Source of the DNA: Flammeovirgaceae bacterium UBA1842
Lineage (GTDB): Bacteria; Bacteroidota; Bacteroidia; Cytophagales; Cyclobacteriaceae
Length of the DNA stretch: 53,283 nt
Direction of reading: 5' to 3'
Assembly: GCA_002338655.1 (NCBI GenBank)
Contig: DDIU01000002.1
Span: 1-53,283, forward strand
The translations under genes and the position numbers were made by a program. A model generated the notes under the pieces. The model did not search any database, had not been told where the DNA came from, and saw only the letters and a program-made list of their open reading frames with translations. Of this stretch, positions 1-8,698 are shown piece by piece (within the stretch, counting starts at the first letter, position 1; each line of letters starts with the position of its first letter).

Positions 1-31
1 CAAGTCTTGCTTAAGTCAATAGCCTTAATCT

Positions 32-59
32 ATCAATGTATTCGTTATTCTACATTGAT
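32..59. repeat. 9-bp perfect inverted repeat
   Basis: ATCAATGTA at 32-40 is repeated as its exact reverse complement at 51-59 with a 10-base loop. No T-run follows on either side. It may be the 3' hairpin of a gene lying left of the window; that is inference only. Confidence 0.5.
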
Positions 60-115
60 TATATAAAATTGGTATTGGTTAATCGTTATTCGTTCAAAAT
101 TCACCATCCCTTGCT

Positions 116-232
116 CTTCATTTTTTGAGGCCAAAAAACGAAGCAAAAAAGCCTTGAAAAAATGCCGCGCTACTTCCACCACGCAAAATCCCAGTCCCGC
201 TTCTCCGAAACACACCGCCACGCCATTTTTTC
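116..232 (-). repeat. Dispersed 117-bp repeat, left copy
   Basis: The reverse complement of 116-232 aligns without gaps to 52825-52941. The 63-bp arm (116-178 against 52879-52941) has one difference and the 23-bp arm (210-232 against 52825-52847) is identical, while the roughly 30 bp between them are diverged. The longer arm contains an imperfect palindrome centred on GGCC at 116-143. Conserved ends with a variable middle suggest a structured intergenic repeat family rather than a coding relic. Confidence 0.85.
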
Positions 233-289
233 ACCTCCCCTCCTAGGTAAATGTAGGGCTCTTCCTAGGATTTGAAAAAGAATTCGGGT

Positions 290-323
290 TGTGGATAAAA
301 ATACCGTAACCACATGTGCATAA
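290..323 (-). other. Two exact DnaA-box nonamers
   Basis: TGTGGATAA at 290-298 and TGTGCATAA at 315-323 are both exact reverse complements of the DnaA-box consensus TTATNCACA, in the same orientation and 25 bp apart, in non-coding DNA. Whether DnaA binds here, as an origin or as regulator of the downstream feo operon, cannot be told from sequence alone. Confidence 0.45.
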
Positions 324-377
324 AGTCTGTGCAAACCAACAATGACAAAAATCATATTTTTTTGTTGTTCCTTTTTC

Positions 378-408
378 TTGTTAATACCACACTAAGAGCA
401 TATCTTCG
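378..408 (+). promoter_or_regulatory. Candidate promoter of feoAB
   Basis: TTG at 378-380 and TATCTTCG at 401-408 are 20 bases apart, close to the Bacteroidota pattern TTTG, 19-20 bases, TAnnTTTG. It would place the transcript start near 415, about 24 bases before the GTG of feoA. No Fur box was recognised. Confidence 0.4.
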
Positions 409-438
409 CATTGTTTATAATTAATCTAAATAAAAGTA

Positions 439-663
439 GTGAATTTCAGAAGCGTAGTGGATTTAGCCCCAGGAGAAAGCGGAATCATCAATGGTTTTAT
501 GGATGACACGCTTTCATTAAAATTATTAGAAATGGGCTGCCTGCCAGGCCAGCCAATTAAATACAATTTCTCGGCCCCACTTGGCGATCCGATTTGTGTA
601 AGTGTTTCTGGCTACGATTTGTCCCTTCGTTTAGACGAAGCGATCACTATCTCTATTCAATAA
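439..663 (+). CDS. feoA: Ferrous iron transport protein A
   Basis: A 74-residue cytoplasmic protein of the FeoA family, an SH3-like beta-barrel thought to bind and modulate the FeoB transporter. The sequence shows the family pattern: an N-terminal segment on saturating a function (LAPGESG), a central KLLEMGCLPGQ motif, and a C-terminal SLRLDEA strand, at the usual family length. The start is a GTG at 439; no in-frame ATG gives a full domain. Its stop codon (661-663) directly abuts the ATG of feoB, so the two are translationally coupled. Expression is probably iron- or oxygen-controlled as in other feo operons, but I see no defined operator. Confidence 0.93.
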   Translation: MNFRSVVDLAPGESGIINGFMDDTLSLKLLEMGCLPGQPIKYNFSAPLGDPICVSVSGYDLSLRLDEAITISIQ

Positions 664-2778
664 ATGGCAACGGGCGATATGAGAAAAATCGCTTTGGTTG
701 GAAACCCAAACTCAGGAAAGTCTTCATTATTCAATCATCTTACAGGGCTTAATCAAAAAATTGGCAATTTCCCGGGAGTAACTGTTGACAAAAAAACGGG
801 AACGGCTACGCTTACTAATGGAGAGAAAGTTAAAATAATTGACCTCCCCGGAACATACAGCATCTACCCCAACTCTACAGATGAAAAAGTAGTTTTTGAC
901 ATACTAGCTAACAAGACCAATGCATTATATCCAGATGTAGTGGTCGTGATTGTGGATGCTTCAAATTTCAAACGCAACCTACTGCTATTCACGCAGATTC
1001 ATGACTTAAGAATACCGTCCATCTTGGCTTTGAACATGATGGACATAGTAGAAAAAACTGGGTTGAGTATTGATGAAAAAAAATTGAGTGCTGAGTTAGG
1101 TGTACCCGTATTGCCAATGAAAGCCCGTTCCGGAAAGGGGATAGATCAACTCAAAAAAATTTTAGTTGACATTGAATTAACTGATTATCAGCCCATATTC
1201 AATCCACGCAAGCACGCAGAGCAAGCCATTGATGAGGTTAAGAAGGCATTTTCAATTGAAGAAGATTATCTGGCCTACCAAACTTTACAGCAATTTAGAA
1301 TCAACTCGTCACTCACTCAAAGTGAGAAGAATTTGCTGCAGGACATTGCCGATAAATTTCAATTCAACCGTGATGATTTAAGGCGAACAGAGACACTGGA
1401 GAGATACTCGGCCATAAACCATTTTATTGACGGTTCCATCAAGGAGAATTTCACAATTCTACCAAAAAGGGTTACACAAAAGCTTGATAAGATGTTTACC
1501 CATAAAATATGGGGATATGCTATTTTTCTAGCCATTCTATTTATGATTTTCCAATCGATATTCACTTGGGCGACAGTGCCAATGGATATTATCGATGTGG
1601 CATTTTCTTCGTTGAGCACCTATTTAGGTAATTTACTACCTGATAGTGCACTGTCAAGATTACTTACGGAGGGGTTGATCCCGGGCATTGGGGGTATAGT
1701 TATTTTCATCCCTCAAATTGCCATTCTTTTTGCATTTATAGCCATTTTGGAAGAAACGGGCTATATGTCAAGGGTGGTTTTCTTGATGGATAAAATCATG
1801 CGAAAAGTAGGCCTAAGTGGTAAAAGTGTGGTGCCACTTATCTCAGGTGTGGCTTGTGCCATACCCGCTATCATGGCCACACGAACCATTGAAAATTGGA
1901 AGGAACGCTTAATCACAATTTTTGTAACCCCTTTCATGAGTTGCTCTGCCCGCCTGCCTGTTTACACGATTTTGGTTGCATTGGTGATCCCAAACAAGCT
2001 GGCCTTTGGTATATTCAATTTGCAAGGTGTAGCCCTTATGGGATTGTATCTGCTTGGATTTGCGATGGCAATGCTCTCAGCTGCGGTTATGAAAATGATT
2101 CTTAAATCAAATCAACGTAGTTTTTTGGTAATGGAACTGCCCACCTATAAAATGCCTAGGTGGAAAAACGTGGGCTTGACAATGATAGAAAAATCAAAGG
2201 CCTTTGTTTTTGAAGCGGGGAAAATTATTTTAGCTATTTCTGTTATTCTATGGGTACTTGCTTCTTATGGCCCAGGAGATCACATCGAGAACGCTGAAGC
2301 TGAAGTAAGGTCTATCAATATTGATCAGCCGCTAAGCCCTACCGATTTTGATCATCAAGTTCAGGCATACAAATTGGAAAATTCTTATGCCGGCATATTT
2401 GGAAAAGCCATTGAGCCGGTGATCACACCGCTTGGTTATGATTGGAAAATTGGAATTGCATTGATTACTTCCTTTGCCGCCAGGGAGGTCTTTGTAAGTA
2501 CGATGGCCACCATTTATAGTATTGGGGATACCGATGAGGAAAACACGATAAAAAGCCGTATGAAAAAGGAAATAAATCAAGAAACAGGCGGCCCACGCTA
2601 TAATTTGGCTACTGGCATTTCACTTTTACTCTTCTATGTATTTGCCATGCAATGTATGAGCACACTAGCGGTAGTTTATAGAGAAACCAATGGCTGGAAA
2701 TGGCCTTTAATTCAACTTGGTTACATGACAGCGGTAGCCTATATTTCTGCTTTTATGGCATTTCAATTACTATCTTAA
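664..2778 (+). CDS. feoB: Ferrous iron transporter B
   Basis: Inner-membrane Fe2+ transporter with an N-terminal G-protein domain. GTPase motifs are visible: G1 GNPNSGKSS (residues 13-21), G3 DLPGT near residue 60, G4 NMMD near residue 123, followed by a helical spacer domain to about residue 270. The membrane part has two Gate repeats including GVACAIPAIMATRT and FMSCSARLPVY with the conserved cysteines, and ends with a further membrane helix. At 704 residues it is somewhat shorter than the E. coli protein (about 770), as is common outside Enterobacteria. No feoC follows; the next gene is 70 bases away and unrelated. Confidence 0.97.
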   Translation: MATGDMRKIALVGNPNSGKSSLFNHLTGLNQKIGNFPGVTVDKKTGTATLTNGEKVKIIDLPGTYSIYPNSTDEKVVFDILANKTNALYPDVVVVIVDASNFKRNLLLFTQIHDLRIPSILALNMMDIVEKTGLSIDEKKLSAELGVPVLPMKARSGKGIDQLKKILVDIELTDYQPIFNPRKHAEQAIDEVKKAFSIEEDYLAYQTLQQFRINSSLTQSEKNLLQDIADKFQFNRDDLRRTETLERYSAINHFIDGSIKENFTILPKRVTQKLDKMFTHKIWGYAIFLAILFMIFQSIFTWATVPMDIIDVAFSSLSTYLGNLLPDSALSRLLTEGLIPGIGGIVIFIPQIAILFAFIAILEETGYMSRVVFLMDKIMRKVGLSGKSVVPLISGVACAIPAIMATRTIENWKERLITIFVTPFMSCSARLPVYTILVALVIPNKLAFGIFNLQGVALMGLYLLGFAMAMLSAAVMKMILKSNQRSFLVMELPTYKMPRWKNVGLTMIEKSKAFVFEAGKIILAISVILWVLASYGPGDHIENAEAEVRSINIDQPLSPTDFDHQVQAYKLENSYAGIFGKAIEPVITPLGYDWKIGIALITSFAAREVFVSTMATIYSIGDTDEENTIKSRMKKEINQETGGPRYNLATGISLLLFYVFAMQCMSTLAVVYRETNGWKWPLIQLGYMTAVAYISAFMAFQLLS

Positions 2779-2848
2779 TAGCTATTATAAAACCATAACT
2801 CCAGCTATTAATCAAAGCGCTTATCTTAGCATTAAATTTTTAATCTCT

Positions 2849-4636
2849 ATGGCGAACCCTTTGGATATATTTCAAAAGCGTATTGAAGTATTTAAGAACG
2901 ATTATCAAATACTAAATAGAAAATACAATGTTATTGCCGTTGTAAGAATTGCAACATTCATACTTTTTTTGATTGTATCCATCTTAGCAGCCAATTACAG
3001 GATGGGGACGTTGCTTGGTTTAACCGTTCTTGCTTTTCCATTTGTTTTTGGTACCATTATCATCCTGCACAACAGGATTTCCTACGAAAGGAAACAAGCT
3101 GGTTTTTTGCAGTCCATTAATGAAAAGGAAACCCTAATCGGAAAGGGAAATCTTTCTGAACAAGACAAGGGCGAAGAATATATAGACGCCAAACATGCTT
3201 ATACAAATGATCTGGATATATTCGGAGCTAATTCACTCTTTCAATTAGTTAACAGAACCTCAACAGGTAACGGCAAAAATGCCTTGGCCTCATGGCTTCA
3301 AACAAAGGCTACAAAAGAAGAGATTGAAAATAGACATTTGGCAATAAAAGAACTCGCACCAAAAATTGATTGGCGCCAAGATTTTCAGGCCAAAGGAATG
3401 CACAATGATATTCGTCAGTTGGATTATAGTCCGTTATTATCCTGGCTAAAGGAATCTATACATATAAAACCGCTATACAAGGGTTTTGCTATGATTATGC
3501 CTGTAATAACATTCCTTCTAATCGGGCTCAATATATTTTCAGGGGTCAGCTTCTATTACACATTGGCTGCCATATTTATAAATTTCCTTGTAGTCAGTCG
3601 TTTCAATCAACAGATGAAAGATTTATCTGAAGCGGTTATTGACCATGTTGGTGTATTAAAATCATACAGCTCGCTGATCAAACATTTGGAGGAGTCTTCA
3701 TTCACCACCGATTATTTACAAAAACTACAATCATACTTTGAGCAAGAAGGTTCAAAGGCCTCTTTATCTATTTCGAGACTTCAAAAGATTCTTGACTTAC
3801 TCAATGCAAGATCTAATTTTCTGTATTTTTTTATAAATTATACACTCCTATTTGATTTAGTAATCCTTATACGTTCTGAAAGGTGGAAAAGGAAAAATCA
3901 GGCCGATATTGCTCTTTGGTTCGATACAATAGGGGAATTCGAGGCTATAAGTAGTTTATCGGCATTTCAGTTTTCCAACCCCGGGTATACCCTTCCTGCC
4001 ATTGATGATAATGAGTTTATTTTATCTGGGGAGTCTCTGGGACATCCCTTGATCAAATCCAATGAACGAGTGACCAATGATTTTAAAATGACAGGAGAAG
4101 GGGCCATAACTATTATAACAGGGTCAAATATGTCGGGAAAAAGTACCTTCTTACGCACATTAGGGGTTAACATGGTGCTGGCATTTACGGGAGCTCCGGT
4201 CTGTGCCAATAAGTTGTCATTATCACTAATGCAAATATTTACAGGTATGCGTACAGTGGATAATTTGGAAGAACATGTGTCTTCATTCTATGCAGAGCTG
4301 AAGCGAATCAAGGCCTTGTTGGATTTGGTTGAATTAGGTCAGCCTGTATTCTACATGCTCGATGAAATACTCAAAGGAACAAACTCCAAAGACCGGCACA
4401 TTGGCGCTGTGGCCTTGGCCAAGCAATTGTCAAAAACACGGTCTTTTGGACTGATATCTACCCATGACCTTGATTTAGGAAAACTGGATCAAGAGCTAAA
4501 TAATGTGGTTAATTATAGTTTTAATAGCCAAATCGAAGGCAATGAAATCATCTTCCCCTATCTACTTGAAAAGGGTATTTGCAGAAGCTTTAATGCAAGT
4601 AAACTAATGGAGAATATGGGGATAAAAATAAAATAA
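2849..4636 (+). CDS. Membrane-anchored MutS-family ATPase
   Basis: A 595-residue MutS-related protein. The C-terminal half is the MutS ATPase: Walker A GSNMSGKST at 425-433, a MutS-like GAPVCA segment, Walker B-like FYMLDEILKGTN near 505, and a histidine switch in LISTHD. The N-terminal mismatch-recognition and connector domains of MutS1 are absent. Instead there are hydrophobic segments at about 29-48 and 53-73, a second pair near 210-250 and another near 325-345. So it is not the mismatch-repair MutS; such membrane-linked MutS homologues are common in Bacteroidota and their role is unknown to me. It has its own transcription unit and ends in a strong terminator. Confidence 0.85.
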   Translation: MANPLDIFQKRIEVFKNDYQILNRKYNVIAVVRIATFILFLIVSILAANYRMGTLLGLTVLAFPFVFGTIIILHNRISYERKQAGFLQSINEKETLIGKGNLSEQDKGEEYIDAKHAYTNDLDIFGANSLFQLVNRTSTGNGKNALASWLQTKATKEEIENRHLAIKELAPKIDWRQDFQAKGMHNDIRQLDYSPLLSWLKESIHIKPLYKGFAMIMPVITFLLIGLNIFSGVSFYYTLAAIFINFLVVSRFNQQMKDLSEAVIDHVGVLKSYSSLIKHLEESSFTTDYLQKLQSYFEQEGSKASLSISRLQKILDLLNARSNFLYFFINYTLLFDLVILIRSERWKRKNQADIALWFDTIGEFEAISSLSAFQFSNPGYTLPAIDDNEFILSGESLGHPLIKSNERVTNDFKMTGEGAITIITGSNMSGKSTFLRTLGVNMVLAFTGAPVCANKLSLSLMQIFTGMRTVDNLEEHVSSFYAELKRIKALLDLVELGQPVFYMLDEILKGTNSKDRHIGAVALAKQLSKTRSFGLISTHDLDLGKLDQELNNVVNYSFNSQIEGNEIIFPYLLEKGICRSFNASKLMENMGIKIK

Positions 4637-4666
4637 CTCTCCAATTAGAAAACGGGAGAGTTATTT
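4631..4666. terminator. Bidirectional intrinsic terminator
   Basis: AAATAACTCTCC (4631-4642) and GGAGAGTTATTT (4655-4666) form a perfect 12-bp stem with a 12-base loop. A-rich and T-rich sides make it work on both strands. It sits between two convergent genes, the MutS-like gene (its stop codon is in the stem) and the collagen-like lipoprotein gene. Confidence 0.85.
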
Positions 4667-4688
4667 CAATATCAATGAGTAATAGGGC

Positions 4689-5258
4689 TTAATTTTTTCT
4701 AACGATCACATTTGTAGGTGTTGGCAATTCAGGCAAATTAAACTCAGCTTTTAATTCTTCATAGCTTGGCATTTCCCTTCTTCCTCCTGTATTCCAAAAT
4801 TTACCAGGCACAACCACTATCCTTACCACCCAGTCGTCTGTGTCGTTGGCCGTAAGATCATCCAGCGGAAACTCCGCATCTAAAAACAACTTTACATCGT
4901 TGCGGGTAAAGTCAAAGTTATACTGTAATAGACCATTGGCTGTAATAATGTTTTGTGGCAATGGCCTCCAAATCTCAGTGCCATCTACAACATCCCATAA
5001 AAAATAAACCAGTGTTACGTCAGATTCCAGTGCGGTAAAGTCACTTGCATATTCTAAAATAACCTCATAGTCAGGCCCTGTGAATGACACATTTTCATAT
5101 TCAAAAACAAATGCCTCTTCACCATCAGCACCATCCACACCGTCTTGTCCTTGTGGCCCCTGAGGTCCACGAGGGCCATCGTCACCAATAAAACATGAAT
5201 TTAAAGAGAGCATTACTCCGAGTCCAATTATTGTAAGTAAGGTTTTCATAGGTTTCAA
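4689..5258 (-). CDS. Lipoprotein with collagen-like repeats
   Basis: A 189-residue predicted lipoprotein: Met-Lys start, hydrophobic core and a lipobox ending SLNSC, with the lipidated Cys at about residue 22. Immediately after it come eight uninterrupted Gly-X-Y triplets (residues about 25-48, beginning GDDGPRGPQGPQG), which in collagens form a triple helix and hence a trimer. The rest, about 140 residues, is a beta-rich domain of unknown function with many aromatic and acidic residues. Likely surface or periplasm-facing, anchored in the membrane and possibly trimeric. Collagen-like lipoproteins of this build are widespread in Bacteroidota and uncharacterised. It is divergent from the decarboxylase gene. 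Confidence 0.8.
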   Translation of the reverse strand: MKPMKTLLTIIGLGVMLSLNSCFIGDDGPRGPQGPQGQDGVDGADGEEAFVFEYENVSFTGPDYEVILEYASDFTALESDVTLVYFLWDVVDGTEIWRPLPQNIITANGLLQYNFDFTRNDVKLFLDAEFPLDDLTANDTDDWVVRIVVVPGKFWNTGGRREMPSYEELKAEFNLPELPTPTNVIVRKN

Positions 5259-5310
5259 AATTTGGTATTAACTGGAATGTACCAAACATTGTTCCAAAAA
5301 AATATTCGGA

Positions 5311-5338
5311 TTGTTTAATCTCACTTTCTTTATATTTA
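5311..5338 (+). promoter_or_regulatory. Candidate promoter of the decarboxylase gene
   Basis: TTG at 5311-5313 is followed after 17 bases by TATATTTA at 5331-5338, one base from the Bacteroidota -7 box TAnnTTTG. It lies in the divergent intergenic region with a leader of about 45 bases before the ATG at 5390. Confidence 0.35.
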
Positions 5339-5389
5339 TACTTCAAAGAAAGCTGGTTTGGAATGCGAACGAGTGGACAATAATTGATT

Positions 5390-6724
5390 ATGACAAACAA
5401 AGAACTAGTTATCCTTCAAGGAGCGCTCGAAAAACTTCAAACTCATTTTAAACATTTGATTTCTAGTCCAGATACTGATTTGGATAAGGTGGCAGGTACT
5501 TTAGATCAGGTTGTTGATAGGCTAAGTGATAATTACCCCTATTTTGATACTGATTATGCAGGTCAAATGCTAAAACCGCCTCACACCATCGCAAGACTAG
5601 CATACTCATTGGCCTTGTATATTAACCCTAACAACCACGCATTGGATGGTGGCCGGGCTAGTTCGGTAATGGAAAAAGAGGCTGTCGCACAGATTGCAGA
5701 TATGTTTGGTTGGAGAGAACATTTGGGGCACCTGACTGGTGGTGGAACAATGGCCAATATGGAGGCACTTTGGGTTGGAAGGAAAATTCACCCAACCAAA
5801 TGCGTAGTTGCTTCAGAAATGGCACACTATACCCATGAGCGTATTTCAGAAGTGTTAGGTTTAAAATTTGAAAAGGTTGGTTGTGATCTGAATGGAAGAA
5901 TGGACATGAAGGCCTTAGAGGGAATACTAAACACAACCCAAGTAGGTACGGTGGTAGTTACACTGGGTACCACCGGTAGTGGCTCGGTTGATCCGCTTAT
6001 TGAGGTATTGGAACTACAAAAAATATACAAATTCCGGATTCATGTTGATGCGGCCTATGGCGGATATTTCAAACTAGCACATAACCTTTCTATGTATACA
6101 CAAGCTCAATATGAGACCATTCATTTGGCGGACAGCCTAGTTATTGATCCTCACAAACATGGCTTGCAGCCCTATGGTTGTGGGTGTATTTTATTTAAAG
6201 ACCCGCAAGTAGGCCAATATTATAAACATGATTCTCCCTACACTTATTTCAGTTCGGCAGAGTTGCATTTGGGGGAGATAAGTCTGGAATGCTCCCGGGC
6301 TGGAGCTGCCGCAGTAGCACTATGGGCTACCATGCAAATGTTCCCTTTGAAAAAAAGAGGGGAATTTGCTCAAGGTATATCAAGATGCCATGAAGCAGCT
6401 ATGAAATTAAATGGCCTAATACGAGAAGATGATGAATTTATAACCGTGCTAGAACCAGAATTGGACATTGTTGTATGGGCTCCCAATGGGGAGTCATTCA
6501 GTTTAATAAGTGAAGCTTCCAATAAGATATTTGAAATGACAGCTAAACAAGGATTGCATTTGGCCTTAATAAAGTACCCTGTCCATCTTCTGCCTGCACA
6601 TTGGGATGGCATTGTTAAGGATCAGGCCTATGTAACATGCCTTAGAAGTTGTTTAATGAAACACAACCACCTTGAAAAGGTTGAAAAAATATGGAAAGGA
6701 ATTAAATCCGCCTATCAGCATTAA
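5390..6724 (+). CDS. PLP-dependent group II decarboxylase-like protein
   Basis: A 444-residue member of the group II pyridoxal-phosphate decarboxylases (glutamate, tyrosine and aromatic amino acid decarboxylases). Visible motifs: TGGGTMANMEAL near 117-128 for phosphate binding, HVDAAYGG with cofactor Asp220, and DPHKHG with the Schiff-base Lys256. Length fits the family. The substrate cannot be fixed from these motifs; an aromatic amino acid or glutamate is possible. I prefer the ATG at 5390 to an in-frame TTG two codons earlier. Neighbours give no pathway: a divergent lipoprotein, then a separate HEAT/cyclophilin gene 37 bases downstream. Confidence 0.85.
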   Translation: MTNKELVILQGALEKLQTHFKHLISSPDTDLDKVAGTLDQVVDRLSDNYPYFDTDYAGQMLKPPHTIARLAYSLALYINPNNHALDGGRASSVMEKEAVAQIADMFGWREHLGHLTGGGTMANMEALWVGRKIHPTKCVVASEMAHYTHERISEVLGLKFEKVGCDLNGRMDMKALEGILNTTQVGTVVVTLGTTGSGSVDPLIEVLELQKIYKFRIHVDAAYGGYFKLAHNLSMYTQAQYETIHLADSLVIDPHKHGLQPYGCGCILFKDPQVGQYYKHDSPYTYFSSAELHLGEISLECSRAGAAAVALWATMQMFPLKKRGEFAQGISRCHEAAMKLNGLIREDDEFITVLEPELDIVVWAPNGESFSLISEASNKIFEMTAKQGLHLALIKYPVHLLPAHWDGIVKDQAYVTCLRSCLMKHNHLEKVEKIWKGIKSAYQH

Positions 6725-6761
6725 TCATATTGCATTATATTAGCTCCTTAAAATTTCCCGT

Positions 6762-8696
6762 ATGAAACAATTAATACAAAATTGGCCTTTACTTTCGGTT
6801 TTGATTCTCATTGCTGCCTGTCAGTCGCAAGTGGAAAAGGCAGAGAAAACGACCAATAAATTTGATGACCCTGAACTTGTAAAAATATATGAGCTTATTG
6901 ACCATAGAAACACGAATGAGCTAATACCCTATCTTACCAGTAAAAATGACAACTATAGAATTGAAGCAGCCCTTGGATTTGGTTCTATTCAGGACACTGC
7001 CACAATTGCCAGATTGTCGATTTCCCTTAATGATGATAATCCTAAAGTAAGACGGGCAGCAGCCTATGCTTTGGGACAAACCTACGACACTACTGCTATT
7101 GCGCCTTTAGTAAAGTCCTTGGAGGAGGAAGACAGCGTCTATGTAAGGCAAGAAATGCTGGAAGCTTTGGGAAAGGTAATCACACAGGAAGAACTGCGGA
7201 TGCTCCAGTATTGGCCTTTGAAAACGAGTGCAGATAAAAAAGGGCTAGCGTGGGGACTATATCGGGCAGGCATAAGAAATGTTCATGATGGTATTTCAAT
7301 TGATATTGCTTTGTCCTTATTGGATAGTTCCAATAGCTATTTGACGAGACTTGGCGCGGCTCAATTTTTGGCGCGGTCAAAAAACTTGGATTTAACAGGT
7401 CGGAGCGCATTTATTATCAGGTCTGCAACAAGAGATATTTCCTCATTTGTACGAATGGCTTGTGCACAAGCCTTGGGAAAATTAAATGACAAAAACACTT
7501 TCAACGCCTTATCGGCCTTGTCACAGGCAAGTGATTATCGAACACGAATCAATGCAGTAAGATCAATCAGCCATTTTGATTTTCAACAGTTGGTTCCAGT
7601 TTTTGAAAAAGCTTTGGGGGATAAAAATGTAAATGTAGCCATTGCTGCTGCTGAACAAATAGAAATTGTGGCTGGCAAAAAGGATTTGGAATCTATTAAA
7701 ACATTACAAAATGAAAAACTTAACTGGAGAGTAAAGGCCTTATTATATGGAACGATATTAAAGTTGGCCGAAAATAAAGAGGAAGTAATTTCAGAAATTG
7801 AAACCATATTTAAACAAACTGAAAACGAGTACTATAAAGCTTCTTTAATTAGGGCATTGGGTAATTCCATATTGGCCAATGAATTTATTATTACTAAAAC
7901 GTTCTTAAAAATCCCCAGCCCAATAGCTACAGCAGGTATTGAGTCTCTGGCTGGATTAAGGTATAGTCAGGATTTTCCATCTAAGCTAATAAAGCCGTTT
8001 GCTGATGTGTTCAAGCAAGCCATTGAAACCAAGGATATAGCCATGGTAGGGGTGGCCTGTGCTGTATTGGGCGACTCATCCCTTGGGTTCAAATCGGAGT
8101 ACGAATCATTTGATTTTTTAAATAATGTACGTGCCGATCTCTCTTTGCCGAAGGATATGGAGGCTATTCAGCTATTGGATAGAACGATTGCCTATTTTGA
8201 GGGTACAGCCTATGAACCTCCTAAAAACGAATATAATCATCCTATAGATTGGGAATTGGTAAAGCAAATTTCGAAAGATCAAAAAGTGTCGGTCAAAACA
8301 GATAAGGGAGAGATTATAATGCGTTTATTAGTGGAGGATGCACCTGGGTCAGTGGCCAATTTTGTAGCATTAGCAAAACAAGGATATTATAACGGCAAAA
8401 ATTTTCATCGGGTGGTACCTAACTTTGTAGTACAAGGCGGTTGCAACAGAGGTGATGGATATGGCGGTGAAGACTATTCAATCCGTTCGGAATTGACAAA
8501 TCTTAGATATGAGGAAGGCAGTGTGGGAATGGCTTCGGCAGGAAAAGACACTGAAGGAACGCAATGGTTTATTACCCATTCACCTACACCCCATTTGGAT
8601 GGGAAATATACCATATTTGCTCAAGTTATCGAAGGTATGGAGGTGGTTCATCAACTGGAGGTGGGAGATAAAATTGTTTCCATAGCATTGAAATAA
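6762..8696 (+). CDS. HEAT-repeat lipoprotein with C-terminal cyclophilin domain
   Basis: A 644-residue fusion. It begins with a lipoprotein signal (lipobox ending IAAC, about residue 20), followed by some 450 residues of HEAT/PBS-type helical repeats (for example IEAALGFGSI and VRRAAAYALGQ in consecutive units). From about residue 508 it is a cyclophilin-type peptidyl-prolyl isomerase: the catalytic Arg in FHRVVPNFVVQGG, GTQWFITHSPTPHLDGKY and FAQVIEGMEVV. Likely an envelope folding factor with a scaffold that binds client proteins; that role is inferred. It ends 2 bases before the convergent histidine kinase gene, with no terminator between them. Confidence 0.88.
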   Translation: MKQLIQNWPLLSVLILIAACQSQVEKAEKTTNKFDDPELVKIYELIDHRNTNELIPYLTSKNDNYRIEAALGFGSIQDTATIARLSISLNDDNPKVRRAAAYALGQTYDTTAIAPLVKSLEEEDSVYVRQEMLEALGKVITQEELRMLQYWPLKTSADKKGLAWGLYRAGIRNVHDGISIDIALSLLDSSNSYLTRLGAAQFLARSKNLDLTGRSAFIIRSATRDISSFVRMACAQALGKLNDKNTFNALSALSQASDYRTRINAVRSISHFDFQQLVPVFEKALGDKNVNVAIAAAEQIEIVAGKKDLESIKTLQNEKLNWRVKALLYGTILKLAENKEEVISEIETIFKQTENEYYKASLIRALGNSILANEFIITKTFLKIPSPIATAGIESLAGLRYSQDFPSKLIKPFADVFKQAIETKDIAMVGVACAVLGDSSLGFKSEYESFDFLNNVRADLSLPKDMEAIQLLDRTIAYFEGTAYEPPKNEYNHPIDWELVKQISKDQKVSVKTDKGEIIMRLLVEDAPGSVANFVALAKQGYYNGKNFHRVVPNFVVQGGCNRGDGYGGEDYSIRSELTNLRYEEGSVGMASAGKDTEGTQWFITHSPTPHLDGKYTIFAQVIEGMEVVHQLEVGDKIVSIALK

Positions 8697-8698
8697 AT

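Larger units (their letters stand above)
1..438. other. Non-coding region upstream of feoA
   Basis: I see no credible gene here. The stretch holds, in order, a 9-bp perfect inverted repeat (32-40 and 51-59, 10-base loop), one copy of a 117-bp repeat found inverted at the right end (116-232), two TCCTAGG palindromes (about 241-247 and 263-270), two exact DnaA-box nonamers (290-298, 315-323) and a candidate promoter for feoA (378-408). The 61-codon open frame on the minus strand at 170-355 overlaps the repeat, is rich in Arg and Trp, and is judged spurious. Confidence 0.7.

Noticed and set aside
170..355. 61-codon minus-strand open frame
   Set aside because: It lies across the structured 117-bp repeat and the DnaA boxes, with odd composition and no family resemblance.
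2849..4636. Mismatch-repair mutS
   Set aside because: The mismatch-binding domains are absent and membrane segments replace them; only the ATPase domain is shared.
5182..5400. Minus-strand frame overlapping the collagen-like lipoprotein start
   Set aside because: It covers the divergent promoter region and overlaps two well supported genes in another frame.
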